Below are positions 26,873 through 35,334 of a DNA stretch of 47,763 bases, one piece after another. Location: assembly GCA_029820295.1 (NCBI GenBank), contig JALGVA010000020.1:1-47763 (forward strand), in the 5' to 3' direction. The notes beneath the pieces were generated by a model, which was not told where the DNA came from, did not search any database, and worked only from the letters and a program-made list of their open reading frames with translations. Numbering within the stretch: the first letter of the stretch is position 1; each line of letters begins with the position of its first letter. Position numbers and translations under genes: made by a program. Origin of the DNA: Candidatus Zipacnadia bacterium. Lineage in GTDB: Bacteria > Armatimonadota > Zipacnadia > Zipacnadales > UBA5352.

Positions 26873-28516
26873 TCAGACGGAGGCGGCGGCCTCGGAGGAT
26901 GCCACGGGCAGGCGCACCGTGACCGTGGTGCCCTCCCCCACGCGGCTGTCGATCTCGATGGTGCCGCCGTGCTCGTCCTCGACGATGCGGCGGCATGAGA
27001 ACAGGCCCATCCCGGTGCCCGTCTCCTTCGTGGTGAAGAACGGCTCGAACAGCCGCGCCTGCAGCTCGGGCGGGATGCCCGGCCCGGTGTCGGCGACCGA
27101 GATGGCCACCTCATCACCGTCAAGCTCGGTCTTGATGGTCAGCGTGCGCGGCTCCTCCTCCATCGCCTCGATGGCGTTCAGGCACAGGTTCAGGATCACG
27201 CGGTCGAGCTGCGTGGGGATGGCCTCGACGGTGGGCAGGTCGTCGGCGAGCTGCAGGTCGATGGCCACGCTCTCGTGGTGCAGTTCGGTGCGGATCAGCG
27301 ACAGCGCGCCGGCGACCACATCGTTGAGGTCGGTGGGCTCCATCTCCAGGCGCTCGGGCCGCGAGAACGACTTGAGGCGCTCGACCAGCGCCAGCAGCCG
27401 CTGGAGCTGGCGCTCGAGCGAGGTCTGCGTGAACTCGTCGAGCTTGCCCCGGTCGAGGGCCAGGTCCACCAGCGTGACCATGGGCGACACCGCGTTGGCC
27501 ATGTCGTGGGCGATGGTGGCCGAGAGCGTGCCGATGGTGGACAGCTTCTCGGTGCGCACCATGTGCTCCTGGGCGTTCTTGAGGTCCTCGTACGCGGCCT
27601 TGAGTTCGGTGTACAGGCGCGCGTTCTCGATGGCGACGGCCGCCTGCGAGGCGATCGAGCTGACGATCTCGGCGTCGCCGCGGTCGAAGACGTGCGTGGC
27701 CGCGGTGGTGTCGAGGAAGATCACACCCAGCACCTCGCCCGCGCGCAGCAACGGCGCGCAGATGGCCGAACGGATCTGCAGATCGCGCACCGACTCCATA
27801 TCGCCGAAGCGCTCGTCGGCCATGGCGTCCGACAGCAGCAGCGTCGCATGCTCGTCCATGGCGCGGTCGATGATCGAGCGGCTGATCGCCAGCTCCTCGC
27901 GCCCGTCCCCCACCGGCCACACCGCGCGCGGCTCCAGCTCGCCGCTCTCCTCGTCGCACAGCAGCAGGAAGGCGCGCTCGGCCGGCACCACGCGCATGAT
28001 CGAGCGCAGCAGCTCCCCCAGCAGCTCGTCGCGATCGAGCGTGCTGCCCAGCACCGCGCCCACGTCGCGCAGCACCTCCAGGCGCCGCGCCAGCTCCTCC
28101 GCGTCGAGTTCGCGCCCGGTGTGCACGCCCGGCTGCACCGACAGCACGATGCTGTCGGCCGCGCGCACGCCGGCGTCCTCGTCGTAGAGGACGACCGCCT
28201 CGGCGGCCGCGGCCTCCGGGGGCGGCGGCGCCTCCAGTCGCAGCCAGGTACGTCCGGTGCGGAAGGTGTCGCCGGGGCTCAGCGGCGTGGGGGCGTGGAT
28301 GCGTCGGCGGCCGACGAAGGTGCCGTTGGTGCTGTCCAGGTCCTCCAGCAGCCAGGTGCCCTCGGGGCCCTCGCTGAGCTGGGCGTGGAAGCGCGAGATG
28401 CGCGGGTCCAGCGGCAGGACCACGTCGTTCTCGGCCTTGCGGCCCACGGTGATCACGCCGCCGTCGAGGTCGAACTCATAGCCGGCCATGTCCCCGTTCA
28501 TCACGCGCAGCTTCAC
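26873..28516 (-). CDS. FHA-GAF hybrid sensor histidine kinase
   Basis: 547 aa, GTG start. Cytosolic by appearance: no signal or membrane segment. Domain order: FHA at about 1-95 (GVITVGRKAENDVVLPL, RISRFHAQLSEGPEG, STNGTFVGRRRI), which reads phosphothreonine; GAF at about 145-310; HisKA with STIGTLSATIAHDMANAVSP, whose histidine is the likely phosphorylation site; HATPase with NLCLNAIEAME, VADTGPGIPPELQARLFEPF and GTGMGLFSCRRIVEDE. An FHA front end suggests input from a Ser/Thr kinase. No response regulator is adjacent, so the partner is unknown. Convergent with purM. Confidence 0.93.
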   Translation of the reverse strand: MKLRVMNGDMAGYEFDLDGGVITVGRKAENDVVLPLDPRISRFHAQLSEGPEGTWLLEDLDSTNGTFVGRRRIHAPTPLSPGDTFRTGRTWLRLEAPPPPEAAAAEAVVLYDEDAGVRAADSIVLSVQPGVHTGRELDAEELARRLEVLRDVGAVLGSTLDRDELLGELLRSIMRVVPAERAFLLLCDEESGELEPRAVWPVGDGREELAISRSIIDRAMDEHATLLLSDAMADERFGDMESVRDLQIRSAICAPLLRAGEVLGVIFLDTTAATHVFDRGDAEIVSSIASQAAVAIENARLYTELKAAYEDLKNAQEHMVRTEKLSTIGTLSATIAHDMANAVSPMVTLVDLALDRGKLDEFTQTSLERQLQRLLALVERLKSFSRPERLEMEPTDLNDVVAGALSLIRTELHHESVAIDLQLADDLPTVEAIPTQLDRVILNLCLNAIEAMEEEPRTLTIKTELDGDEVAISVADTGPGIPPELQARLFEPFFTTKETGTGMGLFSCRRIVEDEHGGTIEIDSRVGEGTTVTVRLPVASSEAAASV

Positions 28517-28725
28517 GGCAGGTCACCCCATGAGACGATCATCGCGCAACAGCTTCAGTGTACACGAGCCCACCCCCCCGCGCAAGACGGCCGAAGGCTG
28601 CGGGGGACACGATTCACAGGGAAGCCGAAGGTGCCGAGGGCGCCCAACGACCTCCTCCCCCCTGCAGCCGCTACGCCGGGCGACTCAACCGCACACTCAC
28701 CCAGAACGCTACGCACGCGCCGGCC
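28517..28725. other. Intergenic region with a repeated 17-nt motif
   Basis: 209 nt without a gene. CAACGACCTCCTCCCCC (28645-28661) is identical to 32546-32562, inside the repeat-like element between the oxidoreductase and GNAT genes. A GC-rich stem (CCCCCG near 28575, CGGGGG near 28601) lies upstream of it. Probably an eroded copy of the same interspersed repeat. Confidence 0.45.
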
Positions 28726-29919
28726 TCAGTATGCCGCGGCGCGCCGGAAGAACTCCTCGAGTCCCTCGGCGAGCGCCACCGCCGCGTCGGTCACGAAGGC
28801 GTCGCTGCGCAGGCGCTGCTCCTCGGTCGGGTTGCTCACGTAGGCGCACTCGACCAGCACGCGCGGCACATCGCCCCAGCGCAGCACGTAGAACGGGCGC
28901 CAGGAGATGAAGCGGTTGCGCGTGTTCAGGCGCGCGCACAGAGCGTTCTGCAGCAGCCGCGCGGGCAGCGCGCTCATCGGCGTCCAGTAGTACGTCTCGG
29001 TCCCGTAGGCGCTGCTCGCGTTGCCTGAGCCGACCGCGTTGTTGTGTATCGACAGGAAGAAGTCCGCGTCGGGCTGCTCGCTCGCCGACAGCCGCGCCTC
29101 CAGCTCAGCGCGCGTGCCCACGCCGCTCGGCCCGACCGACCGGTCACTCTCGCGGAGCACGCGCACGGTCGCGCCGCGCTCGCGCAGGTTGGCGGCAAGC
29201 TGCATGGCGATGCGCAGGTTCACGTCCTTCTCGCGCAGCCCCGACGGCCCCACCGCGCCGCTGTCGCCGCCGCCATGGCCGGGGTCGAGCACGATCACCT
29301 TGTTCGCCAGCGACGCTCCCTCGTAGGGCCGCCGCACCAGGAGCTGGAACTGCCCGTCGCGCTGGCTGACGCTCCAGCCGCGCTGCTGGGCGAAGGTGAG
29401 GTCGAAGCTCAGTTGCGCCCAGCCGTCGGTCACCTGATCGGCGGTGATCGACCAGACGCAGCGATCGGAGGGGAGCTGGCGCACACCGTAGCGCGCCAGC
29501 GCGACGCCGAAGAGGTCGAGGATCAGGCGCGGCGGTGACACCTGCTGGCGCACGCGAAAGGCCACGGGGCGGGACATGCGGATCGTCGCCACACTGCCCG
29601 GAGCGATGCCCTGCACGGAGATGTCGCGCACGGTCACGATCGGTGGCCGGGGCGTCGAGCGGTCGAGCGGGCGCACGTGATCGTCGGCCACCCATGCGGT
29701 CAGCGTCGGCGCCAGCGGCACGCGGTAGAAGCCATCGACGAGGTCATCGGCCCAGAGCTGGATTCCGGGCGGCAGCACGGTGATGCGGTTGTGCTGGGCG
29801 CTGGGGCCGGTGCGCAGGTCGGTGCGCGGCTCGGTGGTGAGCACCGTGCGCGCCGCCTGCACGGGCGCTGCGGCGCCGATCAGCGCCAGGAGCGCAATCG
29901 TGAGCGCGGCGCCGCGCAT
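28726..29919 (-). CDS. N-acetylmuramoyl-L-alanine amidase with SH3-like and AMIN domains
   Basis: 397 aa from ATG 29919, which gives a normal signal peptide (MRGAALTIALLALIGAAAPV); ATG 29967 is an alternative. Order: bacterial SH3-like domain at about 25-85 (RTDLRTGPSAQHNRITVLPP, AWVADDHVRPL); AMIN-type domain at about 95-205 (RLILDLFGVAL), which targets amidases to the wall or septum; Amidase_3 catalytic domain with VIVLDPGHGGGDSGAVGPSG, the glutamate of REKDVNLRIAMQLA, FFLSIHNNAVGSG and VLVECAYVSNPTEEQRL. It hydrolyses the bond between MurNAc and the stem peptide in the periplasm. Divergent from a pilin-like gene with an 80-nt gap. Confidence 0.94.
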   Translation of the reverse strand: MRGAALTIALLALIGAAAPVQAARTVLTTEPRTDLRTGPSAQHNRITVLPPGIQLWADDLVDGFYRVPLAPTLTAWVADDHVRPLDRSTPRPPIVTVRDISVQGIAPGSVATIRMSRPVAFRVRQQVSPPRLILDLFGVALARYGVRQLPSDRCVWSITADQVTDGWAQLSFDLTFAQQRGWSVSQRDGQFQLLVRRPYEGASLANKVIVLDPGHGGGDSGAVGPSGLREKDVNLRIAMQLAANLRERGATVRVLRESDRSVGPSGVGTRAELEARLSASEQPDADFFLSIHNNAVGSGNASSAYGTETYYWTPMSALPARLLQNALCARLNTRNRFISWRPFYVLRWGDVPRVLVECAYVSNPTEEQRLRSDAFVTDAAVALAEGLEEFFRRAAAY

Positions 29920-29999
29920 CGCGATTGACAGGGCACTGAGCGGGGCGTATGCTGGTGCTGGTCTCATCGTGTGCTATCCGACGCAGCGAGGTGGTCGCG

Positions 30000-30542
30000 A
30001 TGTTCAGATCACGCGGACGGCGCAGGGGCTTCACGGCGGCCGAGGTGCTGGCCGTCACCGGCATCCTCACCAGCCTGGGCGGCGGCTCCTTCGTCAACGT
30101 GACCGAACAGGCGCACCGCACCACCTGCCAGCAGCACCTGCACCAGATCGGGCTCGCCATCCAGATGCGCACCATGATGGACGAGCCGCTGCCGCGCGCG
30201 TGGTTCTACCCGCCCGATCCGCCCCACCCCAACCGCATGACCTACCATCTCGCGCGCGTGATGGCCAGCGAGGTGCCCGCGTCGATGTTCATCTGCCCCT
30301 CCGCGCCCTCGGCCATCCAGCAGCGCGGCATCTGCTACGTCTACAACAGCACCCTCGGCGGGAGAACCGTGGACCAGGTGCCCAACCCTTCGCAGACGTG
30401 GCTGATGATGGACATCAACGTGGTCAGCGACCAGGTGCCTCCGGCCCACAACGGCGGATGCAATGTACTGTTCGTGGACGGGCACGTCAAGTGGTACCCG
30501 GCCAGCCAGCTCCCGAAGTTCAACGTGGCGACGGACGGGTAG
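30000..30542 (+). CDS. Prepilin-like protein with H-X9-DG domain
   Basis: 180 aa from ATG 30000 (AGGTGG upstream). The basic leader (FRSRGRRRG) is followed by FTAAEVLAVTGILTSLGGGS: the Gly-Phe cleavage site and Glu5 of type IV pilins are kept, but the helix is shorter and more polar than usual. A pilin-type head follows, ending in HNGGCNVLFVDGHVKW with H-x9-D-G, the processing-associated motif seen in Armatimonadota and Planctomycetes. It should be inserted in the inner membrane with the head outside. Assembly into a pilus is not implied. Divergent from the amidase gene; no other pilus gene nearby. Confidence 0.85.
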   Translation: MFRSRGRRRGFTAAEVLAVTGILTSLGGGSFVNVTEQAHRTTCQQHLHQIGLAIQMRTMMDEPLPRAWFYPPDPPHPNRMTYHLARVMASEVPASMFICPSAPSAIQQRGICYVYNSTLGGRTVDQVPNPSQTWLMMDINVVSDQVPPAHNGGCNVLFVDGHVKWYPASQLPKFNVATDG

Positions 30543-30553
30543 GCGCGGGCCTC

Positions 30554-31363
30554 TCAGGTGCGCGTCTCGTCCATGCTCCCTGACCGCAGGCCCGCCAGGT
30601 CGAGCGTGACGTAGGCATAGCCCGCGTCGCGCAGGCCGTCGAGCACACGCGCGCGCAGGGGTTCATCGACGAGGCGCGCGATGTCCTCGGCCGGCACCTC
30701 GATGCGCGCGATCTCCCCGTGGTCGCGTACGCGCAGCGCCGGGAAGCCCAGGTCGCGCAGCAGCTCCTCGGCTCGCTCGATGCGCCCCAGTCGCTCCTCG
30801 GTCAGCTCCTCGCCGTAGGGCACGCGCGTCGCCAGGCACGCCATAGACGGATCGTCCCAGGTCGGCAGGCCGCGGCGCCGGGACAGCTCGCGCACCTCGG
30901 CCTTAGTCAGGCCGGCCTCTGCCAGCGGCGCGCGGGCGCCCGCCTCGTCGGCGGCGCGCGAGCCCGGCCGGTGCAGGGCAGCGTCATCCACCTGCTCACC
31001 GTGCGCGATCCACGGCAGGCCCTCGAGATGGGCGATGTCCGCCAGCGTCGCCATCAGCCGGCGCTTGCAGTGATAGCAGCGGTCCGGCTGGTTGGTGCGC
31101 ACGGCCGGCTCATCGAGCTGGCAGGCGCCGATCACCAGGTGTCTGATGCCCGCGCGCTCGGCGATCTCCCGCGCGCGCCGCCCCTCGACCTGCGGGAACA
31201 GCGGCCCGCGTGCGGTCACCGCCACCGCCCGCCCGCCCAGCACCTCCGCCGCCACGTCCACGAGCAGCGAGCTGTCCACGCCCCCGGACAGCGCCACCAG
31301 GACCCCGTCCATCTCGCGCAGGATCTCGCGCAGCCGCTCAAGCTTGGCATCGATCTCAGCCAT
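30554..31363 (-). CDS. larE: ATP-dependent sacrificial sulfur transferase LarE
   Basis: 269 aa. Donates sulfur to the pyridinium thiocarboxylate of the nickel-pincer nucleotide. PP-loop ATPase motif LVALSGGVDSSLLVDVAAEV near the N-terminus; DRCYHCKRRLM; PSMACLATRVPYGEELTEER, whose cysteine corresponds to the sacrificial cysteine of Lactiplantibacillus LarE (single-cysteine type). ATG 31363 has GGAGGTG upstream. LarC is 9 kb away; LarA and LarB are not in the window, and the enzyme that uses the cofactor is unknown here. Confidence 0.93.
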   Translation of the reverse strand: MAEIDAKLERLREILREMDGVLVALSGGVDSSLLVDVAAEVLGGRAVAVTARGPLFPQVEGRRAREIAERAGIRHLVIGACQLDEPAVRTNQPDRCYHCKRRLMATLADIAHLEGLPWIAHGEQVDDAALHRPGSRAADEAGARAPLAEAGLTKAEVRELSRRRGLPTWDDPSMACLATRVPYGEELTEERLGRIERAEELLRDLGFPALRVRDHGEIARIEVPAEDIARLVDEPLRARVLDGLRDAGYAYVTLDLAGLRSGSMDETRT

Positions 31364-31494
31364 CGCGCACCTCCAGAGTGAACTTCGGCGCGGCGCGGTC
31401 CCGCTCCTGCGCCGCGGGAGGGTTGGCCGGGCGCGCGGCGAATACCGGCCCGGCAGCGTGGCTTCGCGAGACGAGGATCGAGGGAGAATCCGAC

Positions 31495-32514
31495 ATGGAC
31501 AAGCTGAAGGTTGCGATGATCGGTGCCGGCGGCCGCGGGCAGAGTCACATCAAGAGCATCGCGGGCGCGCCGAATATCGAGTTCGTCGCCATCTGCGACC
31601 TGATCGAGGAGGCCGGGATGAAGGTCTCCGAGGAGTTCGGCGTGCCCTGGGTACCGACCATCGACCAGCTTCTGGCCGACTACGAGGTGGATGGCTGCGG
31701 CATCTGTGTGCCCACGGCCTACCACTACGACGCGGCCATGCCGGTCATCGAGGCCGGCAAGCACCTGGTGACCGAGAAGCCGATGGCGGGCTCGATCGCC
31801 CAGGCGCGCGAGATGATGGAGAAGGCCGAGGCGCAGAACCTGCGCGCGGTCATCTCGTACCAGCTCCGCTTCGGCCCGGTCTTCCGTAAGATGAAGGAGA
31901 TCTGCGATCAAATCGAGCCGCTGCAGGTGCTCTTCGCCCGCCAGCGCGCGATGATGAACGAGAAGTACCTCAGCCCCGAGCCCTTCGACGGCATCATGGA
32001 CTTCATCAGCCACGACATCGACATGGTGCCCTTCCTGGCCGGGCGCGAGCCGAAGGCGGTCTTCGCCACCATGGGGCGCGAGGTCTGGGACAACCTCGGC
32101 TCGATCAGCTACATCGGCGCTCAGATCGAGATCGGCGAGGGCCCGCACAAGACCGTGGGCGTGATCTCGTCCTCGATGGGCGGGGCGGAGGTGCCGCAGC
32201 GCCTCGACGTGGTTGGGCGCAACGGCGTGGCGGTGGCGACCGGCAGTGACATCAAGTTCGCGATCGGCCCCAACCCGCCCATGGGCGCCACGCGCGACGT
32301 GTGGACTGCCACCTACGCCGGAGCGGCGCGCGACTTCACCGCCGACCTCTACCAGCACTGGGCCGCCTGCTGCCTCGACCCGGCCCTCGACCTGGCACCC
32401 GCGGCCAGCTACCGCGACGGCTACAACGCGCTGCTGGTCTCGCTGGCGATGGTGCAGTCGGGTGAGAGCGGCGAGGTCATCGACCTGGCGGAGTTCGCGG
32501 CGGCGGCGGGGTAG
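31495..32514 (+). CDS. Gfo/Idh/MocA-family oxidoreductase
   Basis: 339 aa from ATG 31495 (GAGGGAG upstream). Rossmann domain KVAMIGAGGRGQSHIKSI and IEFVAICDLIEEAGMKVSEE; family signature with the lysine in HLVTEKPMAGSIAQAREMME. The substrate domain includes GIMDFISHDIDMVPFLAGRE, with a histidine-aspartate pair at the usual catalytic position. NAD(P)-dependent; the substrate is probably a sugar or cyclitol but not determinable. It differs clearly from the copy at 9656, so the two are not recent duplicates. Its upstream region has no clear promoter. Confidence 0.93.
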   Translation: MDKLKVAMIGAGGRGQSHIKSIAGAPNIEFVAICDLIEEAGMKVSEEFGVPWVPTIDQLLADYEVDGCGICVPTAYHYDAAMPVIEAGKHLVTEKPMAGSIAQAREMMEKAEAQNLRAVISYQLRFGPVFRKMKEICDQIEPLQVLFARQRAMMNEKYLSPEPFDGIMDFISHDIDMVPFLAGREPKAVFATMGREVWDNLGSISYIGAQIEIGEGPHKTVGVISSSMGGAEVPQRLDVVGRNGVAVATGSDIKFAIGPNPPMGATRDVWTATYAGAARDFTADLYQHWAACCLDPALDLAPAASYRDGYNALLVSLAMVQSGESGEVIDLAEFAAAAG

Positions 32515-32542
32515 CCACCGCGCGGGCCTGGCTCGGGCCGGC

Positions 32543-32860
32543 CGGCAACGACCTCCTCCCCCGTCCCGAGCTGCGCTCGGTCCCCCCCTCCCTGGCGCAG
32601 CCTTCGCCTGCGAGAGCGGGAGGGGGCTTGCGCGCCATAGCGGTGGGCGTTACGGGAGTGGCCGGTACCACGTCTCCAAGCCGGGCTGCCGGGCGGACCG
32701 TCTGCGCGGGCACCGGACATCTGCATCTCCGCTGGCGCGGGCGTTGCCCGCCTCTTCCGCTTGACCCGGCGCAGCCGGGGCCACGAGATCGCTCGCGACC
32801 TCCGAGAGGGGAAGAGAGACCGCGGAACGCGGTCGCAGGGGTGTGAGGAGGCCGTTGCCG
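32543..32860. repeat. Repeat-like element with 16-bp imperfect terminal inverted repeats (MITE/REP-like)
   Basis: This non-coding spacer (32515-32881) is bounded by CGGCAACGACCTCCTC (32543-32558) and GAGGAGGCCGTTGCCG (32845-32860), inverted repeats matching at 15 of 16 positions. Inside are CCCCCTCCC/GGGAGGGGG flanking CGCAG/CTGCG, CGAGAGGGG (32803-32811) pairing with CCCCTCTCG just outside at 32866-32874, and the small hairpin ACCGCG-GAA-CGCGGT (32819-32833). No open frame of substance is present. Part of the left end recurs at 28645-28661. This looks like a non-autonomous interspersed repeat. Confidence 0.55.
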
Positions 32861-32881
32861 TTGTGCCCCTCTCGCGTCGCG

Positions 32882-33409
32882 CTACAACTCCAGGAAGTAC
32901 TCCACATAGGGGATGCCGCGCGTGAAGCCGGCGTTGCGGTACATGGCGCGCGCCGGGGCATGGCCGGTATCGCCGCCGGTCAGCACGCGCGCCGAGGTCA
33001 TCCCTGCCTCGCGGAAGACCTCGAGCACATGCCTGATCTGCGCGGTGCCGATGCCGCGCCCCTGGTGTGCGGGGTGCACCGCGTTGTTGCTGATCTCCCC
33101 AACGCCGCGCTCGCCGTGCAGCCGCCACGTGACGAAGCCTACGACTTCGCCATCGATCTCGGTGACCGCGGCGGCGGCGTAGTGATCGCGGATCTGCGCC
33201 TCGACGCTCGCCCGCTTGCGCTCCCGCCAGTCGCGGAAGCTGTCCTGCCACGGCCGCTCAGCGATCAGCTCCCGCCAGGCGTCGAACACGCGCTCCCAGG
33301 CGGCGACGGCGATGTCGCCGCAGCGCTGAGCATCCTCGCGGCGCGCGGGGCGGATCACCGGCTCGGGGCCGCCGGCGTCATCACTCGACGGGCACGACGG
33401 ACAGGTCAT
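32882..33409 (-). CDS. GNAT-family N-acetyltransferase
   Basis: About 175 aa. Starts possible at ATG 33409 (overlapping the upstream gene by 29 nt), TTG 33412 or GTG 33358; the domain itself starts around VIRPARREDAQRCGDIAVAA. Acetyl-CoA binding motif A is AVHPAHQGRGIGTAQIRHVL and motif B is ARAMYRNAGFTRGI. It transfers acetyl from acetyl-CoA to an unknown amine. The overlap with the upstream secreted protein gene suggests coupling, though the functional link is not obvious. Confidence 0.88.
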   Translation of the reverse strand: MTCPSCPSSDDAGGPEPVIRPARREDAQRCGDIAVAAWERVFDAWRELIAERPWQDSFRDWRERKRASVEAQIRDHYAAAAVTEIDGEVVGFVTWRLHGERGVGEISNNAVHPAHQGRGIGTAQIRHVLEVFREAGMTSARVLTGGDTGHAPARAMYRNAGFTRGIPYVEYFLEL

Positions 33410-33938
33410 CAAAGCGCACCCAGAACGGGCCCTCGGTTTCGGTGTTGAGCACGCCGGTGTCGCCGCCGGTCTCCAGCCGGATGGTGGCCATTTGCGCGTC
33501 GGCCGGCGCCGTCACCGTAGCGGCCAGCTCCGTCCAGTCGAAGGTCCCGCCCGCGTGCCGCGTGTCATCCTTGATCTTCTCGCTGCTCGCCACGCCCGGC
33601 TCGCCGGCCCACCAGTGCACGCGCGCATAGACCATCTCCGCCGGCGCCCCCTCGGCGGTGGCCCAGACAGTCACCCGATACTGCTTGCCGGGCTCCACCG
33701 CGAATGCCGGGCTGCGCACGATCCCGCGGCCGTTCTGGCCCATCTGCAGCAGCAGCGCCTTCGTCCCACCGTGCACGTTCTCCCCGTCGATGCTGAACTC
33801 CACCGGCCCCACGATGACATCGGTCAGCCAGCCCTCGGTCAGGCCCTGCTCCAAGTCGCCGCTGGGCACGAGGTTCCCCTGTGCCACGCACAGCCCCGCT
33901 GCCAGCAGCAGCAGACTCACGATCACGATGGTTCGCAT
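33381..33938 (-). CDS. Secreted carbohydrate-binding-module-like protein
   Basis: 185 aa from ATG 33938 (GGAGGTGG upstream). Signal peptide MRTIVIVSLLLLAAGLCVAQ. The mature part is one jelly-roll sandwich: NLVPSGDLEQGLTEGW, GGTKALLLQMGQNGRGIVRS, PGKQYRVTVWATAEG, FDWTELAATVTAPADAQMAT, PFWVRFDDLSVVPVE. This matches the CBM4/9/22-like pattern of secreted polysaccharide-binding domains, here free-standing without a catalytic domain. A ligand is not identifiable. Confidence 0.8.
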   Translation of the reverse strand: MRTIVIVSLLLLAAGLCVAQGNLVPSGDLEQGLTEGWLTDVIVGPVEFSIDGENVHGGTKALLLQMGQNGRGIVRSPAFAVEPGKQYRVTVWATAEGAPAEMVYARVHWWAGEPGVASSEKIKDDTRHAGGTFDWTELAATVTAPADAQMATIRLETGGDTGVLNTETEGPFWVRFDDLSVVPVE

Positions 33939-33967
33939 CCCATCCACCTCCACCTGTGACGCGGCGT

Positions 33968-34024
33968 TCAGGCGCCGAACGCGGCCCCCGCCTTCCTGAT
34001 CGCCGCCAGCGTGTCATCATGATG
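33968..34024 (-). pseudogene. C-terminal relic of a second DegT-type aminotransferase
   Basis: The codons before the stop at 33968 read HHDDTLAAIRKAGAAFGA, which aligns with the C-terminus of the adjacent intact DegT protein, DCDDMLAAIGKVEAAYRA, at 10 of 18 residues including DD, LAAI, K and the final A. It is located just beyond that gene's 3' end in the same orientation. Best read as the last fragment of a tandem paralogue that was mostly deleted. Confidence 0.6.
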
Positions 34025-34068
34025 CTTCGATGGCGCCGGTGCGTATTCCTCTATCGCACCGGTCCGGG

Positions 34069-35310
34069 TCAGGCGCGGTAGGCCGCCTCGACTTTGCCGA
34101 TCGCGGCCAGCATGTCGTCGCAGTCGCGCTCGGTGATGGTCGGGTAGACCTCCAGGCACACCACGCGCTCGGCCATGGCTTCACTGACCGGGCACGAGCC
34201 CGGCTCGTAGCGCGTGCGCGCCACCTCGACCGGCAACCCCCAGGGCGCCTGCTCGCCCGACCAGCGCGTGTCGAGGTGGGTGATGAACGAGCTGCCCCGG
34301 CCGATGGGGACGCCCTCGGCCCCGACCGCGCGGATGAACTCGTCGCGCGTGCAGGTGACCGCGTCCTCGTTGAAGAGGCAGTCGTAGCGGAAGAAGCTGT
34401 GCGTGCGCTCGGGCCCGTCGGGGATCGGCTCGATCGCGGCGCTCTCCGCCAGCCCAGCGGTGAGGTAGGCCGCCAGCTCGCGCCGCCGCGCCACGCTCTC
34501 GTCGAGCCGGCCGAGCACGGTCAGGCCGATGGCGGACTGCATCTCGGTCATGCGCAGGTTCCAGCCGAGGACCGATGGTCCCGTAACGCCCTTCCAGCGC
34601 CCGGCCTCGTCGGGGCCCTCGTAGAGGGCGCCGTAGTGCGCCGCCGCGCGCGCCAGTCGCGCCAGCTCCAGGTCGTCGGTGACGACCATGCCGCCCTCGC
34701 CGCCGGTGGTCATATGCTTGGTCTGACAGAAGCTGAAGGCTGCGATGTGCCCCAGCGAGCCCGTGCGCTTTCCCTTGTAGGTAGCGCCGTGCGCCTGGGC
34801 CACGTCCTCGACCACCAGCAGGTCGTGCTCGGCCGCCAGCGCCATGATCTCATCCATGTCGCACGGCCGGCCGTACATGTGCACCGCGACGATCGCCCTC
34901 GTGCGCTCGGTGATGACCGGGCGGATGGTGTCCGCGCAGATGTTCAGCGTCGCCGCGTCGATGTCGGCGAACACCGGCCGGGCGTTGAGCCACACCGGCG
35001 CGAGATCGCTGGCGATGTAGGTATGCGGGGGCACGATTACCTCGTCTCCGGGCCCCACGCCGCAGGCGGCCACCGCGGCCTGCAGCGCCGCGCCGCCGTT
35101 GGTGACCGCGAGGCCGTAGCGCACGCCGCACCACTGCGCGAAGGCGGTCTCGAAGCGGATGCCCCAGTCGCCGCGATGGTAGTTGACGTCATCGGAGTCG
35201 AGCACCGCCCGCACCGCCTGCTTCTCGTCCTCCTCGAAGTGCGGCCAGGGCGGGAAGGGCTCGGTGCGGACGGGCGCGCCGCCGTTGATGGCCAGATCGT
35301 CGATGCTCAC
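34069..35310 (-). CDS. DegT/DnrJ/EryC1/StrS-family aminotransferase
   Basis: 413 aa, GTG start with GGGAGG upstream. PLP enzyme of fold type I acting on keto sugars. Evidence: NYHRGDWGIRFETAFAQWCG, LAVTNGGAALQAAVAACGVG, DEVIVPPHTYIASDLAPVWL, LVVEDVAQAHGATYKGKRTG, and the PLP lysine in AFSFCQTKHMTTGGEGGMVV. It probably aminates a nucleotide sugar or a sugar-derived ketone. The two Gfo/Idh/MocA proteins could provide keto substrates, but linkage is only inferred. A relic of a paralogue follows it. Confidence 0.93.
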   Translation of the reverse strand: MSIDDLAINGGAPVRTEPFPPWPHFEEDEKQAVRAVLDSDDVNYHRGDWGIRFETAFAQWCGVRYGLAVTNGGAALQAAVAACGVGPGDEVIVPPHTYIASDLAPVWLNARPVFADIDAATLNICADTIRPVITERTRAIVAVHMYGRPCDMDEIMALAAEHDLLVVEDVAQAHGATYKGKRTGSLGHIAAFSFCQTKHMTTGGEGGMVVTDDLELARLARAAAHYGALYEGPDEAGRWKGVTGPSVLGWNLRMTEMQSAIGLTVLGRLDESVARRRELAAYLTAGLAESAAIEPIPDGPERTHSFFRYDCLFNEDAVTCTRDEFIRAVGAEGVPIGRGSSFITHLDTRWSGEQAPWGLPVEVARTRYEPGSCPVSEAMAERVVCLEVYPTITERDCDDMLAAIGKVEAAYRA

Positions 35311-35334
35311 CTGTATGCCTCCCTCGTGCTGTCG

